From positions 3,787,194 to 3,851,193 of the forward strand of contig NZ_KZ614145.1 in the NCBI RefSeq assembly GCF_002884495.1: a DNA stretch of 64,000 nucleotides. The letters run 5' to 3'. Source of the stretch: Rummeliibacillus pycnus. GTDB taxonomy: Bacteria; Bacillota; Bacilli; Bacillales_A; Planococcaceae. Position numbers and translations under genes: made by a program. The notes beneath the pieces were generated by a model. The model was not told the origin of the DNA, searched no databases, and saw only the letters and a program-made list of their open reading frames with translations. The number at the start of each line of letters is the position of its first letter. The stretch's first letter is position 1. This document shows positions 17,481-30,763 of this stretch, one piece after another.

Positions 17481-20400
17481 ATGACATTTCACCAAATTCC
17501 AACAGCACAAGGTTTATACTCTCCACAATTAGAACATGATGCATGTGGTATCGGTCTTTATGCTCAATTGCAGGGTAAAGCAACACATGACATCGTGATG
17601 AAAGGCTTGGAAATGTTATGTAGATTAGATCATAGAGCTGGTCGTGGAAGTGACGGTAAAACTGGAGATGGATCTGGATTAATGGTCCAAATACCAGATA
17701 CCTTTTTCCGTGACGTTTGTATAGATTGGACATTACCTGCTGTAGGACAATATGGCGTAGGGATGTTATTTTTTGATCGTAATGATCAAGTACAACAGGA
17801 AATTGAAAGTAAACTAAACGATTTCATTACAGCAGAAGGTCAAGAATTACTTGGTTGGCGTACGGTACCAACTAATCCTGAACAACTAAGCGATATAGCC
17901 AAGGAAACTGCACCAGTTGTTCGTCAAGTATTTATCAAGGCTGTTCATACAAATGATTCTCTTGCTTTTGAAAGAAAACTATATCTGATTCGTAAACAAA
18001 CTGAGTTGTGGGCGAAGGATCATGGCAAAGAATTTTACTGTGCTAGCATGTCAAGTCGAACAATGGTATTTAAAGGATTGTTAGCACCAGAAGAAGTTGT
18101 TGAGTTTTATCTTGATTTACAAGATGAACGATTCACTTCAGCTTTTTCGATGGTTCACTCACGCTATAGTACAAATACATTTCCTTCTTGGGAACGTGCC
18201 CATCCTAATCGTTATATAATTCACAATGGTGAGATTAATACATTAAGAGGTAACATCAACTGGATGAAAGCTCGTGAACAACAATTTATCTCAGATGCAT
18301 TTGGTGAAGACCTTGATAAAGTTTTACCGATTATAGATCATAATGGTAGTGACTCATCAATGCTAGATAATGCGTTTGAATTCTTCGTATTAGCGGGTCG
18401 TACACCTGCACAAACAGCTATGATGATGATTCCAGAACCATGGACGGAAAATCCACATATTTCAGATGAAAAAAAGGCGTTTTATCAGTACCAAAGCTGT
18501 TTAATGGAACCTTGGGATGGACCAACAGCTATTTGCTTCACAGATGGCAAACAAATTGGTGCGATACTTGATCGTAATGGTTTACGACCTGCACGCTATT
18601 ATGTCACAAAGGATGATTACATTATCTTCTCTTCAGAAGTTGGTGTAGTTGATATTGAGGAAGAAAATATTGTTTATAAAGAACGTTTAAGCCCGGGGAA
18701 AATGTTGCTTGTCGATTTAGAACAAGGACGGATCATTTCAGATGAAGAGTTAAAATCTGAAATAGCAAAGGCACAACCGTATGCAAACTGGTTAGAAGAA
18801 AACCTTGTTGTGGTTGAGCCTTCAGATGAACAACCTGAAGCAATAAATGACTTACTATTCAGACAAAAAGTATTTGGTTATACACATGAGGACGTACAAA
18901 AATATATCGTACCAATGATTGCAGGAGGAAAAGACCCGCTTGGTTCAATGGGGAATGATGCACCACTAGCTGTCTTATCTGACAAACCACAATCATTATT
19001 TAATTATTTCAAACAATTATTTGCACAAGTAACAAACCCACCAATTGATTCGATTCGTGAGCATATTGTGACTTCAACGATGACGATGCTAGGAGCAGAA
19101 GGGGATTTACTACAACCAAGCGCAGAAAATTGTCATCGAATCTTTTTAGAAACACCTGTGTTGACGAATAGTCAATTCCAACAGTTAAAAACACAGGATC
19201 CATTTACTATGGCAGTTATAGATTTAACAATGTCAGAAGATTTGGAAAAGGATTTAGCAAGACTCGTAAAAGAAGTGGATGAAGCAATTGCAAAAGGGGT
19301 TCAATTGCTAGTTCTATCAGACAGAGCATTAAGTGTAGATAAGCCAATGATTCCAATATTACTTGCAGCAAGCAGTGTTCATCAACATCTAGTACAAACG
19401 GGGCAACGTACAAAAGCGAGCATCCTTGTTGAAACAGGTGAAACGAGAGAAGTCCATCATTTTGCTGCATTAATTGGTTATGGTGTTGATGCAATATATC
19501 CATACTTAGCATTTGCTACATTAGCAAATGCTATTGAAGATGGTCATATTCAATACAGTTATGAAGATGCTGTAAAACGTTATGTGAAAGCAACATCAGA
19601 AGGTGTTGTAAAAGTAATGTCCAAAATGGGAATCTCTACAGTTCAAAGTTATCGTGGAGCCCAAATCTTTGAGGCAGTTGGTATTAGTAAAGAAGTGATT
19701 GAGAAATACTTTACTGGAACTATATCAAAACTAGATGGTATCGATTTACCAACAATCGCAAAAGAAGCGATGAAATTACATGAAGCAGCTGTTCAATCAA
19801 TTGAACGCGTATTGCCAACAGGTAGTAGCTTCCAGTGGCGTAGTAATGGTGAACATCATGCGTTCAATCCAAAAACAATCCATACATTGCAACAAGCTAC
19901 ACGTAATGGGGACTTTGGTTTATATCATCAATACGCTGAAATGGCAAACGAAGAACAAATTGGTTTCTTGAGAAATCTATTAACCTTTAAAAAAGCGGAT
20001 TATAAAATTCCTTTAGAAGAAGTTGAATCAGCGGAATCTATCGTGAAACGCTTTAAAACAGGTGCTATGTCTTATGGATCAATCAGTCAAGAAGCTCATG
20101 AAACACTAGCAATTGCTATGAATAGAATTGGTGGTAAAAGTAATAGTGGTGAAGGTGGAGAACATCCAAGTCGCTATGAATTAGATGAAAATGGTGATAA
20201 TCGAAGAAGTTCCATTAAGCAAATTGCTTCTGGTCGATTCGGGGTAAAAAGCCACTATTTAGTCAATGCTAACGAGTTACAAATCAAAATGGCACAAGGG
20301 GCAAAACCAGGTGAAGGTGGTCAACTTCCAGGTAATAAGGTTTATCCTTGGGTTGCAGATGTTCGTGGATCTACTACAGGTGTTGGATTAATCTCACCAC

Positions 20401-21998
20401 CACCACATCATGATATTTATTCTATTGAAGATATGGCAGAACTAATTCATGATTTAAAAAATGCTAATCGTGATGCTAGAATCAGCGTTAAACTTGTTGC
20501 AAAATCAGGTGTTGGTACGATTGCAGCTGGTGTAGCGAAAGGGGCAGCTGATGTCATTGTTATTAGTGGTTATGATGGTGGTACTGGTGCTTCTCCAAAA
20601 ACAAGTATTAAGCACACTGGTCTTCCTTGGGAATTAGGATTATCAGAAGCACATCAAACATTGATGTTAAATGGACTTCGTGACAGAGTAACATTAGAAA
20701 CAGATGGTAAATTAATGACAGGAAAAGATGTTGTCATGGCAGCGTTACTGGGTGCAGAAGAGTTCGGTTTTGCAACTGCTCCATTAATTGTCCTTGGGTG
20801 TGTTATGATGCGTGCTTGTCACTTAGATACATGCCCAGTTGGTATTGCTACTCAAAATCCAGAGCTTCGTAAGAAATTCATGGGAACAGCAGATCATGTT
20901 GTAAACTTCATGATGTTTGTAGCAGAAGAAGTTCGTGAGTATATGGCGATTCTTGGATTTAGAACATTTGAAGAAATGGTTGGTCGTACAGATGTATTAG
21001 AAGTAAGCAATCGTGCGAAAAAACATTGGAAAGCCAGTCAATTGGATTTAGCAGCCATTTTACATCAAGTTGAAGGACCTAGAACAAAACAAGTTGAACA
21101 AAATCACAAAATTGATCAATCACTTGATTTACGTGAGATTCTTGCAAAAGTGGAAGATGCAATTGTGAATGAAAACCCAATTTCACTGCACTATCCAATT
21201 AAAAACACAGATCGTGTTGTTGGTACAATTGTCGGAAGTGAAATTTCAAAACGTTACGGAGAAAGAGGACTTGTTGATGAAACCATTACGTTGAATTTTA
21301 CAGGTTCTGCTGGTCAAAGTTTTGGTGCATTTATTCCAAAAGGAATGTTAATGCATGTTGATGGGGATGCAAATGATTACTTCGGTAAAGGTTTATCAGG
21401 TGGTAAAGTTGTTGTTAGCTCACCAGTACGAGGACAAGCGGAAACGAATGTAATTGCAGGTAACGTTTGCTTATATGGTGCAACAAGTGGTGAAGCATAT
21501 ATTAATGGTCGTGCTGGAGAACGTTTTGCCGTTCGAAATAGTGGGGCAAATGTTGTAGTTGAAGGTATTGGTGATCATGGCTGTGAATATATGACAGGAG
21601 GCCATGTTGTAATATTAGGGGATGTTGGTAAAAACTTCGGTGCTGGTATGTCAGGTGGTATTGCCTATGTATTACCAGAAGATCTTCAAGCTTTTAAAGC
21701 AAAATGTAATCCGGAAATGATAAGTTTTGAGGGGATTCATTCTAAAGAGGATGAGGCAGTGCTACATCAACTCTTAGAACAACATGTACACTACACAGAG
21801 AGTACAAAAGCAAAAGAAATTTTAAATAACTGGACACAGTATGTAGGACAATTTATCAAAGTAGTTCCAACCGATTATAAGAAAATGTTAGAACGAATCA
21901 ACGAATTTGAAGCGCAAGGATTATCAGAAGATCAAGCAACGATGAAAGCATTTTTAGCAAATTCACCAAAAAAGGATTTAGTGCTTTCCAATAAATAG
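17481..21998 (+). CDS. gltA: Glutamate synthase (NADPH) large subunit
   Basis: 1505 residues, full length. It takes the amide of glutamine and transfers ammonia to 2-oxoglutarate. After propeptide removal the nucleophile is Cys22 (EHDACGIG) of the class II amidotransferase domain. The FMN/synthase domain carries GAMSYGSISQEAHE and the 3Fe-4S ligands CHLDTCPVG; a C-terminal GXGXG beta-helix domain has FGAGMSGG. ATG with AAGGAGGG nine bases upstream. It forms an operon with gltB, 16 bases away. Confidence 0.97.
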   Translation: MTFHQIPTAQGLYSPQLEHDACGIGLYAQLQGKATHDIVMKGLEMLCRLDHRAGRGSDGKTGDGSGLMVQIPDTFFRDVCIDWTLPAVGQYGVGMLFFDRNDQVQQEIESKLNDFITAEGQELLGWRTVPTNPEQLSDIAKETAPVVRQVFIKAVHTNDSLAFERKLYLIRKQTELWAKDHGKEFYCASMSSRTMVFKGLLAPEEVVEFYLDLQDERFTSAFSMVHSRYSTNTFPSWERAHPNRYIIHNGEINTLRGNINWMKAREQQFISDAFGEDLDKVLPIIDHNGSDSSMLDNAFEFFVLAGRTPAQTAMMMIPEPWTENPHISDEKKAFYQYQSCLMEPWDGPTAICFTDGKQIGAILDRNGLRPARYYVTKDDYIIFSSEVGVVDIEEENIVYKERLSPGKMLLVDLEQGRIISDEELKSEIAKAQPYANWLEENLVVVEPSDEQPEAINDLLFRQKVFGYTHEDVQKYIVPMIAGGKDPLGSMGNDAPLAVLSDKPQSLFNYFKQLFAQVTNPPIDSIREHIVTSTMTMLGAEGDLLQPSAENCHRIFLETPVLTNSQFQQLKTQDPFTMAVIDLTMSEDLEKDLARLVKEVDEAIAKGVQLLVLSDRALSVDKPMIPILLAASSVHQHLVQTGQRTKASILVETGETREVHHFAALIGYGVDAIYPYLAFATLANAIEDGHIQYSYEDAVKRYVKATSEGVVKVMSKMGISTVQSYRGAQIFEAVGISKEVIEKYFTGTISKLDGIDLPTIAKEAMKLHEAAVQSIERVLPTGSSFQWRSNGEHHAFNPKTIHTLQQATRNGDFGLYHQYAEMANEEQIGFLRNLLTFKKADYKIPLEEVESAESIVKRFKTGAMSYGSISQEAHETLAIAMNRIGGKSNSGEGGEHPSRYELDENGDNRRSSIKQIASGRFGVKSHYLVNANELQIKMAQGAKPGEGGQLPGNKVYPWVADVRGSTTGVGLISPPPHHDIYSIEDMAELIHDLKNANRDARISVKLVAKSGVGTIAAGVAKGAADVIVISGYDGGTGASPKTSIKHTGLPWELGLSEAHQTLMLNGLRDRVTLETDGKLMTGKDVVMAALLGAEEFGFATAPLIVLGCVMMRACHLDTCPVGIATQNPELRKKFMGTADHVVNFMMFVAEEVREYMAILGFRTFEEMVGRTDVLEVSNRAKKHWKASQLDLAAILHQVEGPRTKQVEQNHKIDQSLDLREILAKVEDAIVNENPISLHYPIKNTDRVVGTIVGSEISKRYGERGLVDETITLNFTGSAGQSFGAFIPKGMLMHVDGDANDYFGKGLSGGKVVVSSPVRGQAETNVIAGNVCLYGATSGEAYINGRAGERFAVRNSGANVVVEGIGDHGCEYMTGGHVVILGDVGKNFGAGMSGGIAYVLPEDLQAFKAKCNPEMISFEGIHSKEDEAVLHQLLEQHVHYTESTKAKEILNNWTQYVGQFIKVVPTDYKKMLERINEFEAQGLSEDQATMKAFLANSPKKDLVLSNK

Positions 21999-22014
21999 TG
22001 AGGAGGGGTTCTAG

Positions 22015-23496
22015 ATGGGGAAACCTACTGGATTTATGGAATATAGTCGAGAAAAAGGAAAAGAACAACCACCACTAGAGCGTATAAAAAATTGGAAAGA
22101 ATATGCTTCACGTTTAACAGATGAAGCTCTTCAAATCCAAGGTGCTCGTTGTATGGATTGTGGTACACCATTTTGTCATATGGGAATGGAAATACGTGGT
22201 TCTGCTGCAGGTTGTCCTATTCACAACGTAATTCCTGAATGGAACGATTTAGTTTACCATGGTAAATGGAAAGAAGCATTGGATCGTCTGCTTTTAACGA
22301 ATAATTTCCCGGAATTTACAGGGAGAGTTTGTCCAGCACCTTGTGAAGGTTCTTGTACTGTAGCTATTTCAGATCCTGCTGTTGCGATAAAAAGTATTGA
22401 ACGTGCAATCATTGACAAAGGTTTTGAAAATGGCTGGATTACACCTTGTATTCCAACACATCGTACAGGGAAGAAAGTTGCTGTAGTTGGTTCTGGTCCT
22501 GCTGGGTTAGCAGCAGCAGACCAACTAAATCAGCAAGGGCATTTCGTAACAGTTTACGAGAGAGCAGATCGTGCTGGTGGATTATTAACTTACGGTATTC
22601 CGAATATGAAATTAGAAAAAGAAGTTGTAGCAAGACGAGTACAATTACTCGCTGATGAAGGTATTCAGTTTGTCTTAAATACGGAAATTGGTAAAGACAT
22701 AACAGCAGATGAACTAAAAGCACAATTTGATGCAGTAATTCTTTGCACAGGGGCAACAAAACAACGACACCTTCGTTTGGAAGGTAGTGAATCAGAAGGT
22801 GTTGTTCTTGCGATGGATTATTTAACTTCTACAACGAAAAGTTTACTAAACTCTAACTTTGAAGATGGGCAATTTTTGGATATGAAAGGCAAGAATGTTA
22901 TTGTAATTGGTGGTGGTGATACAGGTGCTGACTGCGTGGCAACAGCAATTCGCCAAAACTGTAAATCAGTATTCCAATTTGGTAAGCATCCACAGTTGCC
23001 TGAAAAACGTGCCAATGATAATCCTTGGCCAACAAATCCTCATGTATATAAGTTAGATTATGCTTATGCAGAAGCTGACGCTAAATATGGTCGTGATCCA
23101 CGTGAATATTGTATTCAAACAAAGAAAATCGTTGCTGACAGTCAGGGCAAAGTAAAAGAATTACACACGATACAAATGGAAAAAGTCATTAGCGATGAGG
23201 GGTATGTGTACTTCAATGAACTTCCTGGTACAGAAAAAGTATGGCCAGCAGATTATGTCTTTGTTGCAATTGGATTTGAAGGTACAGAGTCTGGAGTTGC
23301 TGAGCAATTTGGGGTTCAAATTACCAATAATCGAATTAAAGCTAGTGGTAAAACATATGAAACGAATATAGAGGGTGTTTTTGCTGCTGGTGATGCCAGA
23401 CGTGGTCAAAGTTTAATTGTATGGGCAATAAACGAAGGAAGAAATGTTGCTGAAAGCGTTCATTCATATCTCCTCACACATGCAATTGCACAATAA
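22015..23496 (+). CDS. gltB: Glutamate synthase (NADPH) small subunit
   Basis: 493 residues. It passes electrons from NADPH through FAD and two 4Fe-4S clusters to GltA. The N-terminal ferredoxin-like part has the Cys sets in GARCMDCGTPFC and RVCPAPCEGSC; FAD and NADPH dinucleotide motifs are VAVVGSGPAGLAAA and VIVIGGGDTGADC. ATG with GAGGAGGGG seven bases upstream. Confidence 0.97.
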   Translation: MGKPTGFMEYSREKGKEQPPLERIKNWKEYASRLTDEALQIQGARCMDCGTPFCHMGMEIRGSAAGCPIHNVIPEWNDLVYHGKWKEALDRLLLTNNFPEFTGRVCPAPCEGSCTVAISDPAVAIKSIERAIIDKGFENGWITPCIPTHRTGKKVAVVGSGPAGLAAADQLNQQGHFVTVYERADRAGGLLTYGIPNMKLEKEVVARRVQLLADEGIQFVLNTEIGKDITADELKAQFDAVILCTGATKQRHLRLEGSESEGVVLAMDYLTSTTKSLLNSNFEDGQFLDMKGKNVIVIGGGDTGADCVATAIRQNCKSVFQFGKHPQLPEKRANDNPWPTNPHVYKLDYAYAEADAKYGRDPREYCIQTKKIVADSQGKVKELHTIQMEKVISDEGYVYFNELPGTEKVWPADYVFVAIGFEGTESGVAEQFGVQITNNRIKASGKTYETNIEGVFAAGDARRGQSLIVWAINEGRNVAESVHSYLLTHAIAQ

Positions 23497-23510
23497 TATT
23501 AAATAGGAAG

Positions 23511-23580
23511 AAAAGCTAACTCCGGTTTAAAATGAATCCTTTCATGGACACATTTTAAATGAGTGGAGTTAGCTTTTTTT
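23511..23580 (+). terminator. gltAB terminator
   Basis: The outer stem AAAAGCTAACTCC / GGAGTTAGCTTTT encloses an inner stem TTTAAAATG / CATTTTAAA and is followed by a run of seven T. A strong intrinsic terminator. Confidence 0.92.
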
Positions 23581-23878
23581 GAATCGATAATAAATAAAAG
23601 ATGAAATTTGAAACAAAATGTTTTATTTTGATATTTTAGCAATTACATTGTCAATAATTAAATGATCATATCCTACTGTATGAATAATAAGGAAATTCAT
23701 TAATTTACTGAGAATTTATGTTATTACGGTGTACGTAGTGAAATCAATTCTCAATTAAAAGAGGTTTATTGAAAATCAATCTATTTTCAATAAACCTACA
23801 AAATAGCTTGTCTAATAGGTTTCAGAATAGATATATACCAACATTCTTAGATTGGATTGAGAAACATTTTCAAATGAT
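23581..23878. other. AT-rich gene-free gap before suf operon
   Basis: About 300 bases with no gene-like frame. It contains an isolated perfect 15-bp inverted repeat at 23762-23797 (described as a separate repeat). Nothing else is recognisable. Confidence 0.6.
23762..23797. repeat. 15-bp perfect inverted repeat
   Basis: AGGTTTATTGAAAAT (23762-23776), a 6-base loop and its exact complement ATTTTCAATAAACCT (23783-23797). No T-run on the right-reading strand; CTCTTTTAATT on the left-reading strand could serve as a weak terminator tail. Confidence 0.8.
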
Positions 23879-23907
23879 TTGCAATGGGCTTTTGTTTAGG
23901 CTAAAAT
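23879..23907 (+). promoter_or_regulatory. suf operon promoter
   Basis: TTGCAA (23879-23884), 17-base spacer, TAAAAT (23902-23907). Start point near 23914, about 60 bases before sufC. Confidence 0.7.
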
Positions 23908-23972
23908 TAGAATGATAATAAATTAGAAATGGGTAAGCATTCATTTCATTGAAATTAAATGGAGGTAATAGA

Positions 23973-24761
23973 ATGTCAACATTAGTCATTAAAGATCTTC
24001 ACGTCGCTATCGACGGTAAAGAGATTTTAAAGGGTGTTAACTTATCACTCAATACAAACGAAATTCACGCAATTATGGGACCAAATGGTACTGGTAAATC
24101 CACTCTAGCTTCAGCTATCATGGGTCACCCAAAATATGAAGTTACTTCTGGTTCTATCACTTTAGATGGTGAAGATGTACTTGAAATGGAAGTAGATGAA
24201 CGTGCTAAAGCTGGATTATTCCTAGCAATGCAATATCCATCAGAAATTTCTGGTGTGACAAATGCTGATTTCTTACGATCTGCTATTAATGCACGTCGCG
24301 GCGAAGGTAACGAAGTATCTCTTATGAAATTCATCCGCGATTTAGATCAAAAAATGGAATTCTTAGAAATGCCAGAAGAAATGGGTCAACGTTACTTAAA
24401 CGAAGGATTCTCTGGCGGTGAAAAGAAACGTAACGAAATTCTTCAATTAATGATGCTAAAACCTAAATTTGCAATTTTAGACGAAATTGACTCTGGTCTT
24501 GATATTGATGCACTTAAAGTTGTATCTAAAGGTATTAATGCTATGCGTGGTGAAGGTTTTGGTTGCTTAATGATCACTCACTATCAACGTTTACTAAACT
24601 ACATCACTCCTGATCATGTTCATATTATGATGCAAGGGAAAGTAGTTCGTTCTGGTGGAGCCGAATTAGCAGAAAAACTTGAAGCTGAAGGCTACGATTG
24701 GATTAAAAAAGAGTTAGGTATCGAAGACGAAGAAGAAGAAACAACAGGACAAGAAGCATAA
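23973..24761 (+). CDS. sufC: Fe-S assembly ATPase SufC
   Basis: ABC-type ATPase of the SufBCD scaffold that builds Fe-S clusters. 262 residues: Walker A GPNGTGKST, signature FSGGEKKRNEI and Walker B FAILDEIDSGLD are all present, and an acidic tail ends the protein. ATG 23973 selected by GGAGG eight bases upstream. It leads sufC-sufD-sufS-sufU-sufB, the Gram-positive order; sufD follows 18 bases later. Confidence 0.96.
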   Translation: MSTLVIKDLHVAIDGKEILKGVNLSLNTNEIHAIMGPNGTGKSTLASAIMGHPKYEVTSGSITLDGEDVLEMEVDERAKAGLFLAMQYPSEISGVTNADFLRSAINARRGEGNEVSLMKFIRDLDQKMEFLEMPEEMGQRYLNEGFSGGEKKRNEILQLMMLKPKFAILDEIDSGLDIDALKVVSKGINAMRGEGFGCLMITHYQRLLNYITPDHVHIMMQGKVVRSGGAELAEKLEAEGYDWIKKELGIEDEEEETTGQEA

Positions 24762-24779
24762 TAAGGAGGACGAGCAAAC

Positions 24780-27743
<2,964 letters not shown>

Positions 27744-27776
27744 TATTGATTAAAAGTTTAGAACGGAGGAGAAAAA

Positions 27777-29174
27777 ATGGCTAAACAAATGCCTGAAATT
27801 GGCGATTACGAGTACGGCTTCCATGATAAAGACGTATCCATTTTCCGTACAGAACGTGGGCTAACTCCTGAAATCGTTAAAGAAATTTCAAAAATGAAAA
27901 ATGAGCCACAATGGATGTTAGATTTCCGTTTGAAATCATTGGACGTTTTCTATTCAAAACCAATGCCTCAATGGGGTGGCGATTTATCTGCACTTAACTT
28001 CGATGAAATTACTTACTATGTAAAACCATCTGAAGCAACTCAAAAATCTTGGGATGAAGTACCAGCAGAAATCAAAGCTACATTCGATAAACTAGGTATT
28101 CCTGAAGCAGAACAAAAATATCTTGCTGGTGTATCAGCTCAATATGAATCAGAAGTAGTTTATCATAACATGAAAGAAGAACTTGAAGGATTAGGCGTTA
28201 TCTTCAAGGATACTGACTCAGCTCTTCGTGAAAATGAAGATATTTTCAAAGAATACTTTGGTAAAGCTATCCCACCGAATGACAACAAGTTCGCAGCACT
28301 TAACTCAGCTGTATGGTCTGGTGGATCATTCATCTATGTTCCAAAAGGCGTTGTTCTTGAAACACCACTACAAGCTTACTTCCGTATTAACTCTGAAAAT
28401 ATGGGACAATTCGAACGTACATTAATTATTGTTGATGAAGGTGCAAGTGTACACTATGTTGAAGGTTGTACTGCACCAGTTTATACAACAAGTTCACTGC
28501 ACAGTGCGGTTGTAGAAATCTTCATTAAAAAAGATGCGTATTGCCGTTATACAACAATCCAAAACTGGGCAAATAACGTGTATAACTTAGTGACAAAACG
28601 TGCTACATGTGAAGAAAATGCCACAATGGAATGGATTGATGGTAACATCGGTTCTAAACTTACAATGAAATACCCAGCTTGTATCTTAAAAGGTGAAGGC
28701 GCTCGTGGTATGACGTTATCAATTGCTATCGCTGGTCGTGGTCAAAACCAAGATACAGGTGCAAAAATGATTCATCTAGCTCCAAATACATCTTCAACTA
28801 TCGTTTCTAAATCTATTTCAAAACACGGTGGTAACGTAACATATCGTGGTCAAGTGAAATTTGGTAAAAAAGCGACAAATGCTCGTGCGAATGTTGAATG
28901 TGATACTCTAATCATGGATAATCAATCTACTTCAGATACAATTCCATACAATGAAGTAATGAATGATCAAATTGCTCTTGAACATGAAGCAAAAGTTTCT
29001 AAAGTGTCTGAAGAACAATTATTCTACTTGATGAGCCGTGGTGTTTCTGAACAAGAAGCAACAGAAATGATCGTAATGGGCTTCATCGAACCATTCACAA
29101 AAGAACTTCCAATGGAATATGCTGTTGAAATGAACAGATTGATCAAATTCGAAATGGAAGGTTCTATTGGCTAA
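27777..29174 (+). CDS. sufB: Fe-S assembly protein SufB
   Basis: 465-residue core of the SufBCD scaffold. Family signatures include [11 protein letters not shown], the Cys/His-bearing [10 protein letters not shown] and the C-terminal [14 protein letters not shown] with CGGAGGAG upstream. Last gene of the suf operon, followed by a strong terminator. Confidence 0.96.
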   Translation: MAKQMPEIGDYEYGFHDKDVSIFRTERGLTPEIVKEISKMKNEPQWMLDFRLKSLDVFYSKPMPQWGGDLSALNFDEITYYVKPSEATQKSWDEVPAEIKATFDKLGIPEAEQKYLAGVSAQYESEVVYHNMKEELEGLGVIFKDTDSALRENEDIFKEYFGKAIPPNDNKFAALNSAVWSGGSFIYVPKGVVLETPLQAYFRINSENMGQFERTLIIVDEGASVHYVEGCTAPVYTTSSLHSAVVEIFIKKDAYCRYTTIQNWANNVYNLVTKRATCEENATMEWIDGNIGSKLTMKYPACILKGEGARGMTLSIAIAGRGQNQDTGAKMIHLAPNTSSTIVSKSISKHGGNVTYRGQVKFGKKATNARANVECDTLIMDNQSTSDTIPYNEVMNDQIALEHEAKVSKVSEEQLFYLMSRGVSEQEATEMIVMGFIEPFTKELPMEYAVEMNRLIKFEMEGSIG

Positions 29175-29210
29175 CCATAATAGGGTTTGTGATGTAAAAC
29201 ATTTTACCGA

Positions 29211-29247
29211 ACACAGAAATCATGATAAATGATTTCTGTGTTTTTTT
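29211..29247 (+). terminator. suf operon terminator
   Basis: Perfect 12-bp stem ACACAGAAATCA / TGATTTCTGTGT with a 7-base loop, then seven T. Confidence 0.93.
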
Positions 29248-29302
29248 AGATAATAAACGTGCAAAAAATATCAGAATTATGGTAGAATATACTGGATATA
29301 GT

Positions 29303-29320
29303 GTTCTGATAATTCAGAAC
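29303..29320. promoter_or_regulatory. Putative operator upstream of VOC gene
   Basis: GTTCTGA-TAAT-TCAGAAC is a perfect 7-4-7 palindrome just after an AT-rich promoter-like stretch (TAGAATATACT at 29283-29293). Its right arm belongs to a direct repeat: TCAGAATTATGG at 29271 and TCAGAACTATGG at 29314. The regulator is unknown. Confidence 0.5.
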
Positions 29321-29359
29321 TATGGTGTTTACTCTATATAATGAGGTGTAGAATTTCCT

Positions 29360-29731
29360 ATGCATTTGATAGCAACCGTCAGTGTACTACTGGTTTCAGA
29401 TATTGAATTATCAAGACTCTTCTATCAAACAGTTTTAAGCTGTGAAGATATTGATGGTATTCTTTATAGAGACGATTGTGGACTAGCCATAAAGTTAGTG
29501 CAAGCGGAAAAAATTGAAGATGTTAAACCAAATCGGAATTTATGGAATGTTTTTAGTTATGTGGAAGATGAAGAACGATTAGATATATTATTTAAGGAAG
29601 CGAAATTGCATGGGGCGCTTTTTGCCTATTATCCAAAAGAAAGTGTGATTGAAGGAGAGCGGTTAAAAGAATTTGCAATTCGAGATTTGGATGGTTATTT
29701 AATTGGTTTTGGTACTACTATTCATTCATAA
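29360..29731 (+). CDS. VOC (glyoxalase/bleomycin-resistance fold) family protein
   Basis: 123-residue single VOC module. The pattern VSVLLVSDIELSRLFYQTVL at the N-terminus and RDLDGYLIGFG at the C-terminus are the two beta-alpha-beta-beta-beta hallmarks, but the metal ligands typical of glyoxalase I cannot be assigned with confidence. It could be a dioxygenase-like, resistance or binding protein. It stands alone between two terminators, with an operator-like palindrome in front. Confidence 0.75.
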   Translation: MHLIATVSVLLVSDIELSRLFYQTVLSCEDIDGILYRDDCGLAIKLVQAEKIEDVKPNRNLWNVFSYVEDEERLDILFKEAKLHGALFAYYPKESVIEGERLKEFAIRDLDGYLIGFGTTIHS

Positions 29732-29739
29732 AATGACGG

Positions 29740-29784
29740 AGATATATACAGCAATGCAATAATTGCAGTTATATCTCTTTTTTG
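29740..29784 (+). terminator. Terminator of VOC gene
   Basis: GAGATATA / TATATCTC outer stem with an inner GCAAT/ATTGC stem, followed by six or more T. Confidence 0.8.
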
Positions 29785-29903
29785 TTAGAGATGATTCATA
29801 CTCTATCAAATTTGGACTTCGATGGATCATTACAATACAAATAATATAGTTCCTTCTTACCGCTATGATATGATGGATATATTAGTTAATAGGGGTGAGA
29901 GGC

Positions 29904-30761
29904 ATGATCCATATCGGTTTAACTGGATGGGGAGATCATCCAAGTTTATATAGTCAAACTACCACTTCAAGAGATAAGTTGTACGATTATAGTGGCCATT
30001 TTCCAGTTGTAGAATTAGATACGTCTTTCTATTCGATACCAACAGTTGGTAATGTGCAAAAATGGATTGCAGAAACGCCAAAACATTTTCAGTTTGTTGT
30101 GAAAGCGTATCAGGGGATGACTGGACATTTACGTGATGAAAATCCATATGGTAATACACAAGAAATGTTCGATGCTTTTAAAGAAGCAATACATATATTT
30201 AAGAAGGCAGGGAAATTAGCGCTTATTTTGGTACAGTTTCCGCCATGGTTTGATTGTCAGCAAAAAAATGTTCAATATATCCGATATATTAAGGAACAAC
30301 TTGCTGAATTTCCAATTGCAATCGAATTTCGCAATCGCACTTGGTATAGTGCGCAATTTATGGATGGTACGCTTAATTTTCTAAAACAACAGGGGCTTTT
30401 TCATACAGTTTGTGATGAACCTCAAGTAGGTGAAGGTTCTGTTCCTCTTGTACCGATTTCAACTGGAGATAAGGTATTATTCCGTATTCATGGCCGAAAT
30501 GTACACGGCTGGCGTAATCCAGGCAATAATGAGCAGTGGAGAAAAGTTCGTTTTCTCTATGATTATACAACCGAAGAGTTGGCTAGTTTGAAAGAAAAGG
30601 TTGAACAATTACAAAATACTGCTAAAGAAGTCTATGTTTTATTTAATAATAACTCTGGTCATCATGCAGCTGGTAATGCAAAAACATTACAGAAAATGCT
30701 TGGAATTGAATACCATAACTTGTCGCCAAAACAATTAGACTTTTTTGAAGGAGCAGATTAA
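29904..30761 (+). CDS. yunF: DUF72 family protein YunF
   Basis: 285 residues of the DUF72 TIM-barrel-like family. Characteristic blocks are HIGLTGWGDHP, VELDTSFYSIP, AIEFRNRTW and the C-terminal VYVLFNNNSGHHAAGNA. Biochemical role unknown; the fold suggests a nuclease or isomerase-like barrel. ATG 29904 chosen with AGGGGTG seven bases before. It starts the yunF-yunE-yunD run, with only two bases to the next gene. Confidence 0.9.
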   Translation: MIHIGLTGWGDHPSLYSQTTTSRDKLYDYSGHFPVVELDTSFYSIPTVGNVQKWIAETPKHFQFVVKAYQGMTGHLRDENPYGNTQEMFDAFKEAIHIFKKAGKLALILVQFPPWFDCQQKNVQYIRYIKEQLAEFPIAIEFRNRTWYSAQFMDGTLNFLKQQGLFHTVCDEPQVGEGSVPLVPISTGDKVLFRIHGRNVHGWRNPGNNEQWRKVRFLYDYTTEELASLKEKVEQLQNTAKEVYVLFNNNSGHHAAGNAKTLQKMLGIEYHNLSPKQLDFFEGAD

Positions 30762-30763
30762 CG

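Noticed and set aside
23907..23945. Fur/PerR box or FadR half-site before sufC (AATGATAATAAATTAG, GCATTCATTTC)
   Set aside because: Only partial matches; the symmetric partner halves are missing.
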